The translations under genes and the position numbers were made by a program. Below, piece by piece: positions 29,656 to 39,533 of a stretch of 64,000 nucleotides of DNA. The notes beneath the pieces were generated by a model, which saw only the letters and a list, made by a program, of their open reading frames with translations, searched no databases and had not been told where the DNA came from. Position 1 is the first letter of the stretch; the number at the start of each line of letters is the position of its first letter. Source of the DNA: Deltaproteobacteria bacterium (GTDB lineage Bacteria > Desulfobacterota > Desulfobaccia > Desulfobaccales > 0-14-0-80-60-11); the NCBI GenBank assembly GCA_021813445.1, contig JAKAKP010000151.1, positions 1 to 64,000 of the forward strand, written 5' to 3'.

Positions 29656-31302
29656 ATGAGACAGGGGCTTAATTCCATGTGTCTGCAAATAAAGAAAATT
29701 TTTAGACCGGGAGCCGCGCCTGGATGCCTGGTCCTGGCGCTGCCCGCGTTGATGTGGTTCCTGGCCGCCGGTTGTTCGGTGGGGCCGGATTATGTCCGGC
29801 CCCCCACTGCGGCGCCCGAGGCCTACAAGGAAAATGCCGGCTGGAAGCAGGCCCAGCCCCGGGACGAGCTGCCCCGGGGCAAGTGGTGGGAGATCTACCA
29901 AGACCCCCACTTAAACGCCCTGGAAGAACAGGTGGACATTTCCAACCAGAATATCGCCCAGGCGGAGGCGAACTTCCGCCAGGCTTTGGCCCTGATCCGG
30001 GTCTCCCGGGCCGGGTATTTTCCCACGCTCACCGGCGGGCCTTCCTGGTCCCGCTTCAGGAGATCGGAGAATCTCGGGAGCAGTAATCGGAACCTGGCTG
30101 GAGCCTCTGGGACTGGTGTAAGCTCCGGCACTATCAGCACCTCTCCGGGTGCCACCCTGGAAGACTACCTGCTGAATTTCAACGCCGCCTGGGAACTGGA
30201 CATCTGGGGCAAGGTGCGCCGCAGCGTGGAGTCCAGCAAAGCCAGCGCCCAGGCCAGCGCCGCCAATATTGAGGTGGCGCGCCTGAGCGCCCAGGCCACT
30301 CTGGCCCAAAGCTATTTTCAACTCCGATCCCTGGATGAGCAAAAACGACTGCTGGACGACGTTGCTCTTGATTTCCAAAAGATTCTCGATCGGACCAAGA
30401 ACCGTTATGCCAGCGGCGTGGCTTCCCGGAACGACGTGGCCCTGGCGGAAACCCAGCTCAAGAATACCCAGGCCCAGGCCATTGACCTGGGGGTGCAACG
30501 GGCCCAACTGGAACACGCCATCGCCACCTTGCTGGGCAAGCCGGCCTCGGTCTTTTCCATTCCTAAGGCCCCGCTAAACCAGAGCATTCCGCCCATTCCC
30601 GCGGGGGTGCCGTCGGCATTGTTGGAACGCCGCCCCGACATCGCCGCCGCGGAGCGGACCATGGCCGCGGCCAACGCCCAGATCGGCGTGGCCATGGCGG
30701 CCTATTATCCCACCATCACCTTGAGCGCCACCACTGGTTTTGAGGCCGCCACCACGCCCCTGTGGTTTACTTGGCCCAGCCGCTTCTGGTCCCTGGGCGC
30801 GGCCGCGGCCCAGACCCTCTTCCAGGGCGGGGCGCTGGTAGCCCAGACCGACGCGGCCCGGGCCGCCTATGACGCCACGGTGGCCGCTTATCGCCAGACC
30901 GTGCTCACCGGCTTTCAAGAGGTGGAAGACAATCTGGCGGCGCTACGGATTCTGGAGCACGAAGCCAAGGTTCAGGACGAGGCGGTCAAGGCGGCGAAAC
31001 TATCCGTCACCCTAAGCACCAACCAGTATCAGGCCGGGACCATCAGCGTCCTGGACCTGCTGGTGGTGGTGACCAACGCCCGGAACAACGAAAGGACCGC
31101 TGCGGTTATCCAGGGCAACCGCTTGAGCGCCAGTGCGCTCCTGATCAAGGCCCTGGGCGGGGGCTGGCAGGCGTCCGACTTGCCGGAAGTGGCCACCTGG
31201 ATGCCGGAGACCAAAGCCAAGGTCTGGGAAACAAAAAAGAGCCCAACAAACCGGGAACCTGCTGCGGGGGGAAAGGCAGCGAGGAGAGGTAATATTCAAT
31301 AA
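29656..31302 (+). CDS. Efflux outer membrane lipoprotein (NodT/TolC family)
   Basis: WFLAAGCSVGPDYVRPP, WWEIYQDPHLNALEEQ, AAWELDIWGKVRRSVESS, RRPDIAAAERTMAAANAQIGVAMAAYYPTI. Confidence 0.94.
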   Translation: MRQGLNSMCLQIKKIFRPGAAPGCLVLALPALMWFLAAGCSVGPDYVRPPTAAPEAYKENAGWKQAQPRDELPRGKWWEIYQDPHLNALEEQVDISNQNIAQAEANFRQALALIRVSRAGYFPTLTGGPSWSRFRRSENLGSSNRNLAGASGTGVSSGTISTSPGATLEDYLLNFNAAWELDIWGKVRRSVESSKASAQASAANIEVARLSAQATLAQSYFQLRSLDEQKRLLDDVALDFQKILDRTKNRYASGVASRNDVALAETQLKNTQAQAIDLGVQRAQLEHAIATLLGKPASVFSIPKAPLNQSIPPIPAGVPSALLERRPDIAAAERTMAAANAQIGVAMAAYYPTITLSATTGFEAATTPLWFTWPSRFWSLGAAAAQTLFQGGALVAQTDAARAAYDATVAAYRQTVLTGFQEVEDNLAALRILEHEAKVQDEAVKAAKLSVTLSTNQYQAGTISVLDLLVVVTNARNNERTAAVIQGNRLSASALLIKALGGGWQASDLPEVATWMPETKAKVWETKKSPTNREPAAGGKAARRGNIQ

Positions 31303-31303
31303 A

Positions 31304-31336
31304 AAGGGTTACGGCCTCAGTCCGTAACCCTTGGTT
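31304..31336 (+). terminator. Rho-independent terminator downstream of the efflux operon
   Basis: AAGGGTTACGGcctcagtCCGTAACCCTTGGTTTTCT. Confidence 0.75.
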
Positions 31337-31340
31337 TTCT

Positions 31341-31415
31341 TGGTAGGCGGTACTGGATTTGAACCAGTGACTTCCACCGTGTGAGGATGGCACTCTACCG
31401 CTGAGTTAACCGCCC
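31341..31415 (-). tRNA. tRNA-Val (anticodon CAC)
   Basis: Cloverleaf GGGCGGT..ACTCAGCGGTAGAGT..CCATCCTCACACGGTGG..GGTTCAAATCC..ACCGCCTACCA; loop CTCACAC gives anticodon CAC; CCA encoded. Confidence 0.93.
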
Positions 31416-31624
31416 AGAATGTGTCTCTATTTTTTAATCCAAAAAATCTCTTTTGGCAAGTCCCCAGCGCGGCCAGGGGGGAGATTTTGGGGGAATAAGG
31501 AGGGGAGAAACCTGCATGTGCGGAGTTGCCAGAAGTCTTCCCCCGCATGGGCGCTGAGAAACAAAAGGGGCAAGGTAGCGGCGTCTTGCCGGTGTCCTTG
31601 CCCCATTTCTTAAATTACTCAATC

Positions 31625-32257
31625 TTACTTATTAATCACCACCAGGGTTCTGCGATCGATCATCGGGTAGATTTCTTCCAGATCCGGGTTCAGGAGAGAG
31701 ATGCAGCCCTTGGTCCAATTCATGCCCGTCAGGTTCCTCTCAGGATACTCGGTGCCGTGGATGCCCACTGAGCCGCCGATATTCGCATCCGGGGGCACTT
31801 TCCCCGCCAGTTTGGCCCGGTCGAATTTTATCCAGTTTTTGGTGTTGGGGTAATCCAGGAGGATGAAATAGGACCACCTCTGGTGAGGGTATTTGGTCAC
31901 CACATGATAGACGCCTTCGGGAGTGCAGGTGTCGCCCTGACACAACTTATCGTTGTAAGGATCGTTACCCAGAACGACATTATAGGTCTTAAGAGGAGTG
32001 AGGCCATGGTACATGGTAAGTTTACGGGCTAATTTATGCACGAAGACGATCGTGGGTTTGTCGCCGTTGGTGTAGCCGTTTTTGCTCATCACCTTCTGCA
32101 GATATTTTTGATCCGCGGTCAGCTTGGTGTGGGGGGGCTCATACGCCGGCAGAGGCGCTTCCAGGGAGGCTTCCGGTGGTTTGACCGGTTGCCCGCCACA
32201 ACCGGCGATCAGCACGAAGAGAAAGAGAAATAGTAGAGCGCTCACGAAGTTACGCAT
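31625..32257 (-). CDS. L,D-transpeptidase (YkuD) lipoprotein
   Basis: Lipobox LIAGCGG; IVFVHKLARKLTMYHGLTPLKTYNVVLG; IGGSVGIHGTEYPERNLTGMNWTKGCISLLNPDLEEIY (HGxx14-17[S/T]xGC-type). Confidence 0.9.
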   Translation of the reverse strand: MRNFVSALLFLFLFVLIAGCGGQPVKPPEASLEAPLPAYEPPHTKLTADQKYLQKVMSKNGYTNGDKPTIVFVHKLARKLTMYHGLTPLKTYNVVLGNDPYNDKLCQGDTCTPEGVYHVVTKYPHQRWSYFILLDYPNTKNWIKFDRAKLAGKVPPDANIGGSVGIHGTEYPERNLTGMNWTKGCISLLNPDLEEIYPMIDRRTLVVINK

Positions 32258-32475
32258 GGCAGTTGCATCCCCCAAACGATAACATTAAAATAGTTAGAAG
32301 CCACTATAGCAAAGATAAGGTCTATTGGCAACACCGTTTTTCTTGCAGAATCATGATTTTTCTAGCATATTGCCAATGATACTATATCCCTAATAAATAC
32401 CATCAATTTGCCGTCCAATTTGTTAAAAGATATTGAAAGGTTAGTTGGTGGTCAGAAACGGCAACCTTTAACTAT

Positions 32476-32997
32476 ATGGCTCTAAATCTGATCATTGACG
32501 GCTATAATCTGATTAGGCAGTCTCCTTACTTGCAGGAGATCGACGCCCGGGAACTGGAGGCCGGCCGGGAGGCTCTGCTGGCCAGCCTGGCCCTGTACCG
32601 GCAGTCCCGCCCCGGTCACAAAATCACGGTGGTCTTTGACGGCTGGGACCAAGGGGGCTGGAAAGAATCCCGGGACCGGCGCGCCGGCATGACCATCATC
32701 TATTCCCGGCGGGGAGAGAAGGCCGACGAAGTGATCAAACGCCTCCTGGAGAAGGAACGCTCCCGGGCGATAGTGGTGAGTTCCGACCGGGAGTTGCAGG
32801 ATTATGCCGACCGGGTCGGCGCCGCCTGGATCAGCGCTCCCCAATTTGAGGCCTCCCACCTCCGGGGCGCCGCGGGTCCCGGTCCCGCAGCCGAGGCGGA
32901 GGAAGCAGAGTATCTGCCGCGGCCGTCCAAGAAAGGCCCGGCGCACCGGGCCCCCAAACGCCAGCGGCAGCGCCAGCAACGCTTAAAGAAGCTGTAG
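32476..32997 (+). CDS. NYN domain protein (YacP-like predicted RNase)
   Basis: LIIDGYNLIRQSPYL; ITVVFDGWDQGG; YSRRGEKADEVIKRLLEKERSRAIVVSSDRELQDYADRVGA. Confidence 0.87.
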   Translation: MALNLIIDGYNLIRQSPYLQEIDARELEAGREALLASLALYRQSRPGHKITVVFDGWDQGGWKESRDRRAGMTIIYSRRGEKADEVIKRLLEKERSRAIVVSSDRELQDYADRVGAAWISAPQFEASHLRGAAGPGPAAEAEEAEYLPRPSKKGPAHRAPKRQRQRQQRLKKL

Positions 32998-33069
32998 GCG
33001 CGGACCTGGGGGGCCGCCCGGGCATGAGGGCAGGCACGTCTATCCCAATACTGGAGAGAAAGCTCGCGG

Positions 33070-33213
33070 GATCAGCTTTTAACAAGTTCGCTTCTTTGAG
33101 CAGTATATCAAGAAGATCGGCGTGCATCGGCGGCTAATATTTAACCGCCGATAAACGCCGATGAACGCCGTTGATTCTGCCAGTTTGTTGCATGTCAATA
33201 TGAATTTGGTATT
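33070..33213. repeat. MITE-like repeat, family A, copy 2
   Basis: TTAACAAGTTCGCTTC...CGGCGTGCATCGGCGGCTAATATTTAACCGCCGATAAACGCCGATGAACGCCG...CAATATGAATTTGGTAT, homologous to 11252..11395. Confidence 0.7.
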
Positions 33214-33856
33214 AATCCAGGGAGGAAAGCCCTTCCCGGATGGCGTATTTGGTAAGTTCGGCGACGCTGAAGATTTGCAGCTTGTGCATGATCTGCATGC
33301 GGTGGGTCTCCACTGTCTTGATGCTGATATTGAGGTGGTCCGCGATCTGCCGGGAGCTTTTGCCTTCGGCCATGAGCTGCAATACTTCCCGTTCCCGGGG
33401 AGACAACACGGAAAAGACCGACTCGTCGCCGCCGCCCTGGAGATAATCCTTGATGACCACATTGGCGATCTCGGTGCTGAGGTAGATTTTGTTGGTGAGC
33501 ACCATGCGGATGGCCGTGGCCAGTTCCTCGAAAGCCGAGTCTTTCAGCAGATAGCCGCTGGCGCCGGCCTTGAGCATGTTCATGACAAAGCGCCGGTCGG
33601 AGTGCATGGACAGGCCGATGACCTTGACTCCGGGACATTCCGCCAGGACCTGGCGGGTGGCTTCGATGCCGTTTAAATCCGGCATGCCCACGTCCATAAT
33701 GACCACCTGGGGCGAGAGTTCCCGGGCCAGGCGCACGGCCATGCGGCCGTCATCCGCCTCGCCCAGCACCTCGATGTCGGCTTCTTTCTCCAGCATGGTG
33801 CGCAGCCCTTGCCGGACGATCTTGTGGTCATCTGCCAAAATGATCTTGATGGGCAT
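33212..33856 (-). CDS. NarL/LuxR-type response regulator
   Basis: IILADDHKIVRQGLRTML...VVIMDVGMPDLNGIEATRQVL; LSPREREVLQLMAEGKSSRQIADHLNISIKTVETHRMQIMHKL. Confidence 0.94.
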   Translation of the reverse strand: MPIKIILADDHKIVRQGLRTMLEKEADIEVLGEADDGRMAVRLARELSPQVVIMDVGMPDLNGIEATRQVLAECPGVKVIGLSMHSDRRFVMNMLKAGASGYLLKDSAFEELATAIRMVLTNKIYLSTEIANVVIKDYLQGGGDESVFSVLSPREREVLQLMAEGKSSRQIADHLNISIKTVETHRMQIMHKLQIFSVAELTKYAIREGLSSLD

Positions 33857-33857
33857 G

Positions 33858-35354
33858 TCAGGACACCTGCAATTTATTATCTTCCTCCCAGAGGGGGATC
33901 AGCAGAGAGACCGTGGTCCCCTGGGCCGGTGCGGATTCCACCTGCAGCCGCCCGCCCAGATGATGCAGCCTTTCTTTGATGCTGAAGAGGCCGAAACCGC
34001 CGGTCTTTACTTCCGTCCCGGGGGGGGCGGGGATAAAACCGATTCCGTCGTCCTTGACCTCGATGTTCAGGTTTTGTCCTTGGCGGCCGAGGCGTACCCA
34101 GAGGTTCTGGGCCCGGCCATGTTTGACGGAGTTTAGCATCAGTTCCCGCACCACCTTGAAGACCAGGGCCCGGGTTTCGCTGTCAATGGGCCGGGGTTCT
34201 TCATCCCGTTGCACCTCCACGTGGAGGCCGTGCTGCTCTTGCAGGTATTCGCCGAACCATTCCAGGGCCGGCTCCAATCCCAGCTCATAGAGAATGGGCG
34301 GGCTGAGTTCAAAAGTCAGGGAGCGGGTGGACTTGATCACGGTCTCCACCAGGTCCCGCACTTCATTCACCGGCACCTCCAGATCCGTGCCCGCGGCCTT
34401 CACCCCCAGGGCCCCCAGCTTGATCTGGGTCAGGGCCAGGAGCTGGCCGATATGGTCATGAAGTTCCGTGGCCAGGGTGCGCCTTTCCCTTTCCTCGGCT
34501 ATGGATAGTTGCGAGGCCAGGGAACGCAGCTGCTCCTGATAATTGCGGATCTGCTCTTCGGCCTCCTTTTGGGGGGTCAGGTTCTCCACCATGACCACCG
34601 CAAATTGGGTTTCCCCGGCGCTGTTCTTGACCAGAGAGACGGTAACCCGCCCCCAGAGCATGCGGCTGTGCCGGGTGACCAGGCGGCTTTCCAGGGCGAA
34701 GAAGGGGCAGGCGCCGGACAGCAACTGTTGCCAGGAATCCTGGTAAGCGGCGGCGGTATCAGGGGGGAGCACTACGGTGAAGGACAAGTTGCGCAGCTCC
34801 TCCCGGCTGAATCCCAGCATTTCCTGGAGGGCCGGATTACTCTCCACCAGATGCCCCTGCAAATCGAGCAGGGCGATGCCGGCAGTGGCCCCTTCAAAAA
34901 TGGCGCGGGAGCGCGCCTCGCTTTCCCGGAGAGCCATAATATACTCTTTGATCACCAAATCGGACACCCCTGCACCAAGGAAGGTTCTGTTGGCCGCCAC
35001 CTCGCGCACCGCCCGGGTCAGCTCTTCAAAGACGCAGTCTTTGAGAAGATAGGCGGAAGCGCCGGTTTTTAACATATTCAAGGCGAAGCGCCGGTCGGCA
35101 TGCGTGGACAGGGCAATGATTTTGACGGCGGCCGAAGTAGCCAGAATCCGGCGGGTTATCTCCAGACTGCTCAGATCAGGCATGGTCACGTCCAGAATGA
35201 CCACGTGGGGAGAAAGCTTCTGGGCCAGGTCGATGGTGGTCTGCCCGTCTTCCGCCTCCGCCACTATTTCTAGGTCCTTCTCCCCTGCCAGCAGCGTATA
35301 AAGACCTTGGCGCACGAGGCGATGGGGATCAGCCAGAAGAACTTTAATAGCCAT
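33858..35354 (-). CDS. REC-PAS-HisKA_3 (NarX-type) hybrid sensor kinase
   Basis: N-terminal REC (KVLLADPHRLVRQGLYTLL...VVILDVTMPDL), PAS, HisKA_3 (ERERRTLATELHDHIGQLLALTQIKL), HATPase (RELMLNSVKHGRAQNLWVRL...VKDDGIGF). Confidence 0.93.
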   Translation of the reverse strand: MAIKVLLADPHRLVRQGLYTLLAGEKDLEIVAEAEDGQTTIDLAQKLSPHVVILDVTMPDLSSLEITRRILATSAAVKIIALSTHADRRFALNMLKTGASAYLLKDCVFEELTRAVREVAANRTFLGAGVSDLVIKEYIMALRESEARSRAIFEGATAGIALLDLQGHLVESNPALQEMLGFSREELRNLSFTVVLPPDTAAAYQDSWQQLLSGACPFFALESRLVTRHSRMLWGRVTVSLVKNSAGETQFAVVMVENLTPQKEAEEQIRNYQEQLRSLASQLSIAEERERRTLATELHDHIGQLLALTQIKLGALGVKAAGTDLEVPVNEVRDLVETVIKSTRSLTFELSPPILYELGLEPALEWFGEYLQEQHGLHVEVQRDEEPRPIDSETRALVFKVVRELMLNSVKHGRAQNLWVRLGRQGQNLNIEVKDDGIGFIPAPPGTEVKTGGFGLFSIKERLHHLGGRLQVESAPAQGTTVSLLIPLWEEDNKLQVS

Positions 35355-35506
35355 AATAATTCCTTAAACAGCGGCCGCGGGTCCAGGCGGCGCTTTGCGC
35401 GCCAGGGCCTGCGGCCACCATTAGATTATTAAGACATTCCTTGTCCCGCGTCCATAAAAATTCTTAACCTGCGTCTCTATGGGGGCAGCCGGCCTCCGCC
35501 GGGCTC

Positions 35507-35656
35507 CTAAAAAAGGGTGTAAATAAACGGGGCCACGGCCGAGCCGCTGGCGAACACGAGCAAGGTTCCGAAGAACAACAGCACTAAGGTCAGGGGCAGC
35601 AGCCAGAATTTCTTGCGCTCTCTCATGAACCCCCACAAGTCTCGCAGAAAACCCAT
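35507..35656 (-). CDS. DUF5989-like small membrane protein (49 aa), absent from the ORF track
   Basis: MGFLRDLWGFMRERKKFWLLPLTLVLLFFGTLLVFASGSAVAPFIYTLF*; GGAGAGG upstream of ATG at 35656. Confidence 0.8.
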   Translation of the reverse strand: MGFLRDLWGFMRERKKFWLLPLTLVLLFFGTLLVFASGSAVAPFIYTLF

Positions 35657-35746
35657 GTACCTCTCCTTTGCGGCCGGCGCCCGCCCCGCGGCGACCCCTA
35701 AACGGGTCCGCGGTTTCTGGCCTGCCGGCGTCTTGGTTAATTGGCA

Positions 35747-36895
35747 CTACTGGTCACCCTTCTTCGGCTCCGGGAGGTCCCAGGGAATTTCCATCAGGTT
35801 GCTTTCCCCCGTGTCCCCTGCTGGAACATTTTTCCAGGCCTTCCTGCAGGTGCCCTCCTTGGCGTGGATTTCCAAATAGATGTTGTAACCGGCATCATCC
35901 AGGGTGTCGTAATGCATGAAGGTCTTATCAGGGACCTGGTTCACGGTATGCCCGGGGAGGACCACGTCCTTTTCCTGGGTCACGGGTCCCAGCACAAACT
36001 TATCATCGTTCCGGGCGTAAATTTTGATCCGCACATTATGCCAGGCGTGATTATCCAGATTGGTGATCTGGTATTCCCGCCGGGCCCGGGGCGCGTTGGC
36101 CTGGGCCCACTGGTAGGTGAAGCCTGCGGATAGAGACGGCGGCGGGGAGACCTCCCGGGGCGCAGGCGGGGCCTGGCGCTTGGGGGCCCGGGCCGCTTCC
36201 TCCTCGGGCGGGGCCGCCTTTTTCCGGGCTCTCTTGACCGCTTTCTTCAGTTTAGGCGGTGGCGGCAGGGCCGTGACCACGGCAAAAGGATAGAAGCCGT
36301 GCTCCCCGGTGAACAGCTGGGGGCCGCCCAGAGTGCCGCCGTTGATGGCGTAATTCCCGGGAGTCAGCTTCTCCCTGGGGGTCAGGCTAAACCATCCCGG
36401 TTTTTTGGGCACCGCCGCGACTTGCAGGGGAATTTCCGTCTGGATGCACCACAGGTTCATGGGGACGGGGGTATCCAGGTCCATTTTATAAATTCTCTTG
36501 AAATTTTCGGCATTCAGTTTGTTGACGCTGAGGTCGAAGCGCCCGGCCGGAGCCGTTTCCAGATATGCCAGCCTGGTCAGGTGCACCTTGTCGCCCCCGG
36601 TCTCCGGATCAAAGACCATGATCTCCAAAGGCTCCAGTTCCACCTTGAGGGCGGGTTCCTGGAGGATGCCGTATAAGCCCACTTTGTTGTCTTGCCCCCA
36701 AGGCAAAGCCGTCCGGAAGATCAGGCCGCCCTGGGTCAGCTTGATGATTTTCTGACCTTGCTGCAGATAAAGGCCTTGGGTCTGGGCCGGTTTTTTCACC
36801 TTGCGGGCGGCCTCGGCCCCCTGGGGGGTTGCCGCCGCCACCATCAGCCCGATGAGCAGGGCAGCCCAAAAGATCTTGCCGGTTGAGGTTTGCAT
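35747..36895 (-). CDS. Secreted hypothetical protein
   Basis: Signal-peptide-like MQTSTGKIFWAALLIGLMVAAATPQGAEA; Lys/Pro-rich linker; C-terminal beta-rich region. Start chosen at 36895. Confidence 0.7.
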   Translation of the reverse strand: MQTSTGKIFWAALLIGLMVAAATPQGAEAARKVKKPAQTQGLYLQQGQKIIKLTQGGLIFRTALPWGQDNKVGLYGILQEPALKVELEPLEIMVFDPETGGDKVHLTRLAYLETAPAGRFDLSVNKLNAENFKRIYKMDLDTPVPMNLWCIQTEIPLQVAAVPKKPGWFSLTPREKLTPGNYAINGGTLGGPQLFTGEHGFYPFAVVTALPPPPKLKKAVKRARKKAAPPEEEAARAPKRQAPPAPREVSPPPSLSAGFTYQWAQANAPRARREYQITNLDNHAWHNVRIKIYARNDDKFVLGPVTQEKDVVLPGHTVNQVPDKTFMHYDTLDDAGYNIYLEIHAKEGTCRKAWKNVPAGDTGESNLMEIPWDLPEPKKGDQ

Positions 36896-36956
36896 GGTTC
36901 GATTCCCCAGTATGGTGTGTTTACCGCTCTCGGTTGCCGGCCCCGCCGCTTCTGTT

Positions 36957-39338
36957 TTAGGCGAAAAGCTTGGCCGCCAGACGTTCATCCAGCTTCTTCA
37001 ATTCGGCATATTCCTCCACCGCGGCGCCGAAGTCGCCCCGGGAAAGATAGGCCACGGCCAGTTGATAATGCCCCAAGGCGTGCCGGGGATTGATGGCCAG
37101 CAAGGCCTGGAACTGCGCACAGGCCTCGGGGTAGCAGCCCTGGCGGAGATAAGTCAGGCCCAGTTGGTAATGGGCCTCCTCATTATTGGGATCGGCCTGG
37201 AGGCCCCGCTTCCAGAGGGGGGCCCGGTCTTCGCTGGCGGCCAGGGACCCGGTTTCCAGGAGCAGACCCTTGGGGAATTCCGGCAAATCGGGCCGGAGAT
37301 TGATGGCCTGCCGCAGAATGTCCAGGGCCTCCTGATAATAGGTTAAGGCGCTGGGGGCTGGGCTCGGGTCCGGAGCCAGGGGCCGGGATTTCTTTCTCAA
37401 AACGTTGGCGAAGGCAATGGCTGCTTCCTGCCAGCGGCCCATCTGCCCCTGGACCAAACCCAGGAGATAATGGGCCTCAGCCAGGTTGGGGTTGTAGCGC
37501 AACGCGTTTCTCAGGTTCTCCACCATGTCCGCGCCCTGGCCGGCTGCGGGGGGAGCCAGGCTGGCCAGCCGCGTGGCCTCGGCATCGCCTCCCAGGAGGA
37601 TGGCCTTTTGGAAGGCCTCGGCCGCTTCCCGCCAGAGCCCCAACTGGCCATAGCCGACTCCCAGGGCCTGGTGGGCCATGGCATGCTCCGGCCTGGCCTG
37701 GACGGCCCTTTTAAAGGCCGCGACTGATTCCTGCCAGTTGACCACCTGGGCGAACATGCCCCCCAGGTTGAGATAAGCCTCGACATTGTCAGGCTTGATC
37801 AGGACTTCCTGCTGAAAACACCTGACCGCCTCTTTCCAATTGCCCAGCTGATTACAGGCGATCCCCAGGTGGCGGAAGGCCGGGGCGTGATCCGGCTTCA
37901 GGGCCAGGACCCGCTGCAAGGCCTTGATGGCTTCGGGCCAGCGGCCCAGGTGCAGGTAAACCAGGCCCAGATTATAAGTGATCCCCAGATCATCGGGCTT
38001 GGTCTGCAAGGCCTGTTGCAAAGCCTGGGCGGCTTCCTGCCAGCGGCCCAGGCGGCAGCATGCCGCGGCCAGGCGTTGCAGCACCTCCGGATCCCCGGGG
38101 CGCAGCCCCTGGGCGTGTTGGAAAGACTCCACCGCCTCCGGCCAGTGCCCCAACGCGGCCTGCACCTGACCCAGGTTGCAGGCGGTCTTATAGAGATCAG
38201 GTTTCAGCTTCAAGGCCTGTTTCAGATAGATCAGGGCTTCCGGGAACTGTCCCTGCTGGCTGTGGGCGACCCCCAGGTTGCAATAGGCCTCGGCCAGGTC
38301 GGGCTTCAGTTTAATGGCTTGCCGGTAGCTGGCGATGGCCTCGGCCCAGTTGCCGCTTTCACTGAGGGCCAGCCCCAGCAGGTGGTGGGCCTCCGCCTCG
38401 TAGGGCTTCACTTCCAGGGTTATGGTCTGCCCGGTAGCAGCGGCAGGGGGTTCTTCCAGTTTCAACCGGAATTCGGGCATGGAGGCCTGGGGTTCCGGGG
38501 CCGGGGAAAAGACCGGGACTTTGGGAGGCGCAGCCGCCTCTATGGGCGCGACCGGCGCCGGCTGTGCCATCTCCGGCGCTGCTTCCGGCGCCGGAGCCGC
38601 CACTGGCGCCACCGGGATAAAAGGCTCCAAGGCCGCGGTGGGGGCTGGCGGGACTACCGGGGCCACCGGCTCCTCTTTTGCGGCTTCTGGGGCCCCCGGC
38701 ATGGGGGCCGCTGCTTCTTCCTGGATGGGGGCGGGGGCTGCTGCCGCCACCGGGGCCGCGGCGGCCCGCAACTGCTTCAAGGCCCAGGAGGCCACTTCCC
38801 GCACCGCCTCCTCGGTATCGCTCAAAGCTGCGGTCAGGGCCGGCTCCGCCTGGGGTTGCTTCAGCTCCCCCAGGGCCTCGGCCACCCGGTAGCGCACTCC
38901 GGCATCCGGGTCATTAATGACGGCCAGCAGCGCTTCCACTGCCAGAGGCTCTTGCAGCGCGCCCAGGGCCCAGGCCGCCCAGAACCTCACGTCCCGATCA
39001 GGATCTTGCAACGCGGCTACCAGCGGCGTCAAGGCCAGCGGATCTCTGCACTTCCCCAAGGTGCGGGCGGCTTTGGCCCGGACCGCGGGATCAATATTGG
39101 AGAGGGCAGCCAGAGACTTCTCTACCCCGGACTCGTTTTTTGGCACCTCGCTGATGGCTGGGACTTTGTCCGTCACCTTGCCGTTCCGGGGACTCTTCTT
39201 AGCCCCCCGGTTCCAGAGAAACAGCGGGACCAACGCCCAGGAAGTCAAGAAAACCAAGGCGGACCCTTGACCAACAAATGGGCAGAGCCGGTTGACCCAT
39301 TCTCCGATTCCCAGAGTAACCAGATTCACGGTAATCAT
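36957..39338 (-). CDS. HEAT-like plus TPR repeat protein with N-terminal TM segment
   Basis: HEAT-like repeats (DPDRDVRFWAAWALGALQEPLAVEALL), Ala/Pro linker, then many TPRs (AEAYCNLGVAHSQQGQFPEALIYLKQALKLKPD). Confidence 0.9.
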   Translation of the reverse strand: MITVNLVTLGIGEWVNRLCPFVGQGSALVFLTSWALVPLFLWNRGAKKSPRNGKVTDKVPAISEVPKNESGVEKSLAALSNIDPAVRAKAARTLGKCRDPLALTPLVAALQDPDRDVRFWAAWALGALQEPLAVEALLAVINDPDAGVRYRVAEALGELKQPQAEPALTAALSDTEEAVREVASWALKQLRAAAAPVAAAAPAPIQEEAAAPMPGAPEAAKEEPVAPVVPPAPTAALEPFIPVAPVAAPAPEAAPEMAQPAPVAPIEAAAPPKVPVFSPAPEPQASMPEFRLKLEEPPAAATGQTITLEVKPYEAEAHHLLGLALSESGNWAEAIASYRQAIKLKPDLAEAYCNLGVAHSQQGQFPEALIYLKQALKLKPDLYKTACNLGQVQAALGHWPEAVESFQHAQGLRPGDPEVLQRLAAACCRLGRWQEAAQALQQALQTKPDDLGITYNLGLVYLHLGRWPEAIKALQRVLALKPDHAPAFRHLGIACNQLGNWKEAVRCFQQEVLIKPDNVEAYLNLGGMFAQVVNWQESVAAFKRAVQARPEHAMAHQALGVGYGQLGLWREAAEAFQKAILLGGDAEATRLASLAPPAAGQGADMVENLRNALRYNPNLAEAHYLLGLVQGQMGRWQEAAIAFANVLRKKSRPLAPDPSPAPSALTYYQEALDILRQAINLRPDLPEFPKGLLLETGSLAASEDRAPLWKRGLQADPNNEEAHYQLGLTYLRQGCYPEACAQFQALLAINPRHALGHYQLAVAYLSRGDFGAAVEEYAELKKLDERLAAKLFA

Positions 39339-39533
39339 TTCAGACCCCCAGCGAGCCTGGACCAGGCGTCAAGGCCAACGCCTTTAACCTGACCGGCTCG
39401 TTGATTGCTGCCAGCTATCTCCAAGGGCTTGGGGATGGGCATTGTTTGCCCCCGCCGGGCAGCCGCTTGCCTTCGCCCCGTAATCCCTGTTAAGCCATTG
39501 CTGACCATACCCTTACACCATTCCTTGTTTGCT

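Noticed and set aside
37869-39392. 507-aa plus-strand ORF opposite the TPR protein
   Set aside because: Mirror frame of repetitive TPR/HEAT codons, extremely Gly/Arg/Gln-rich.
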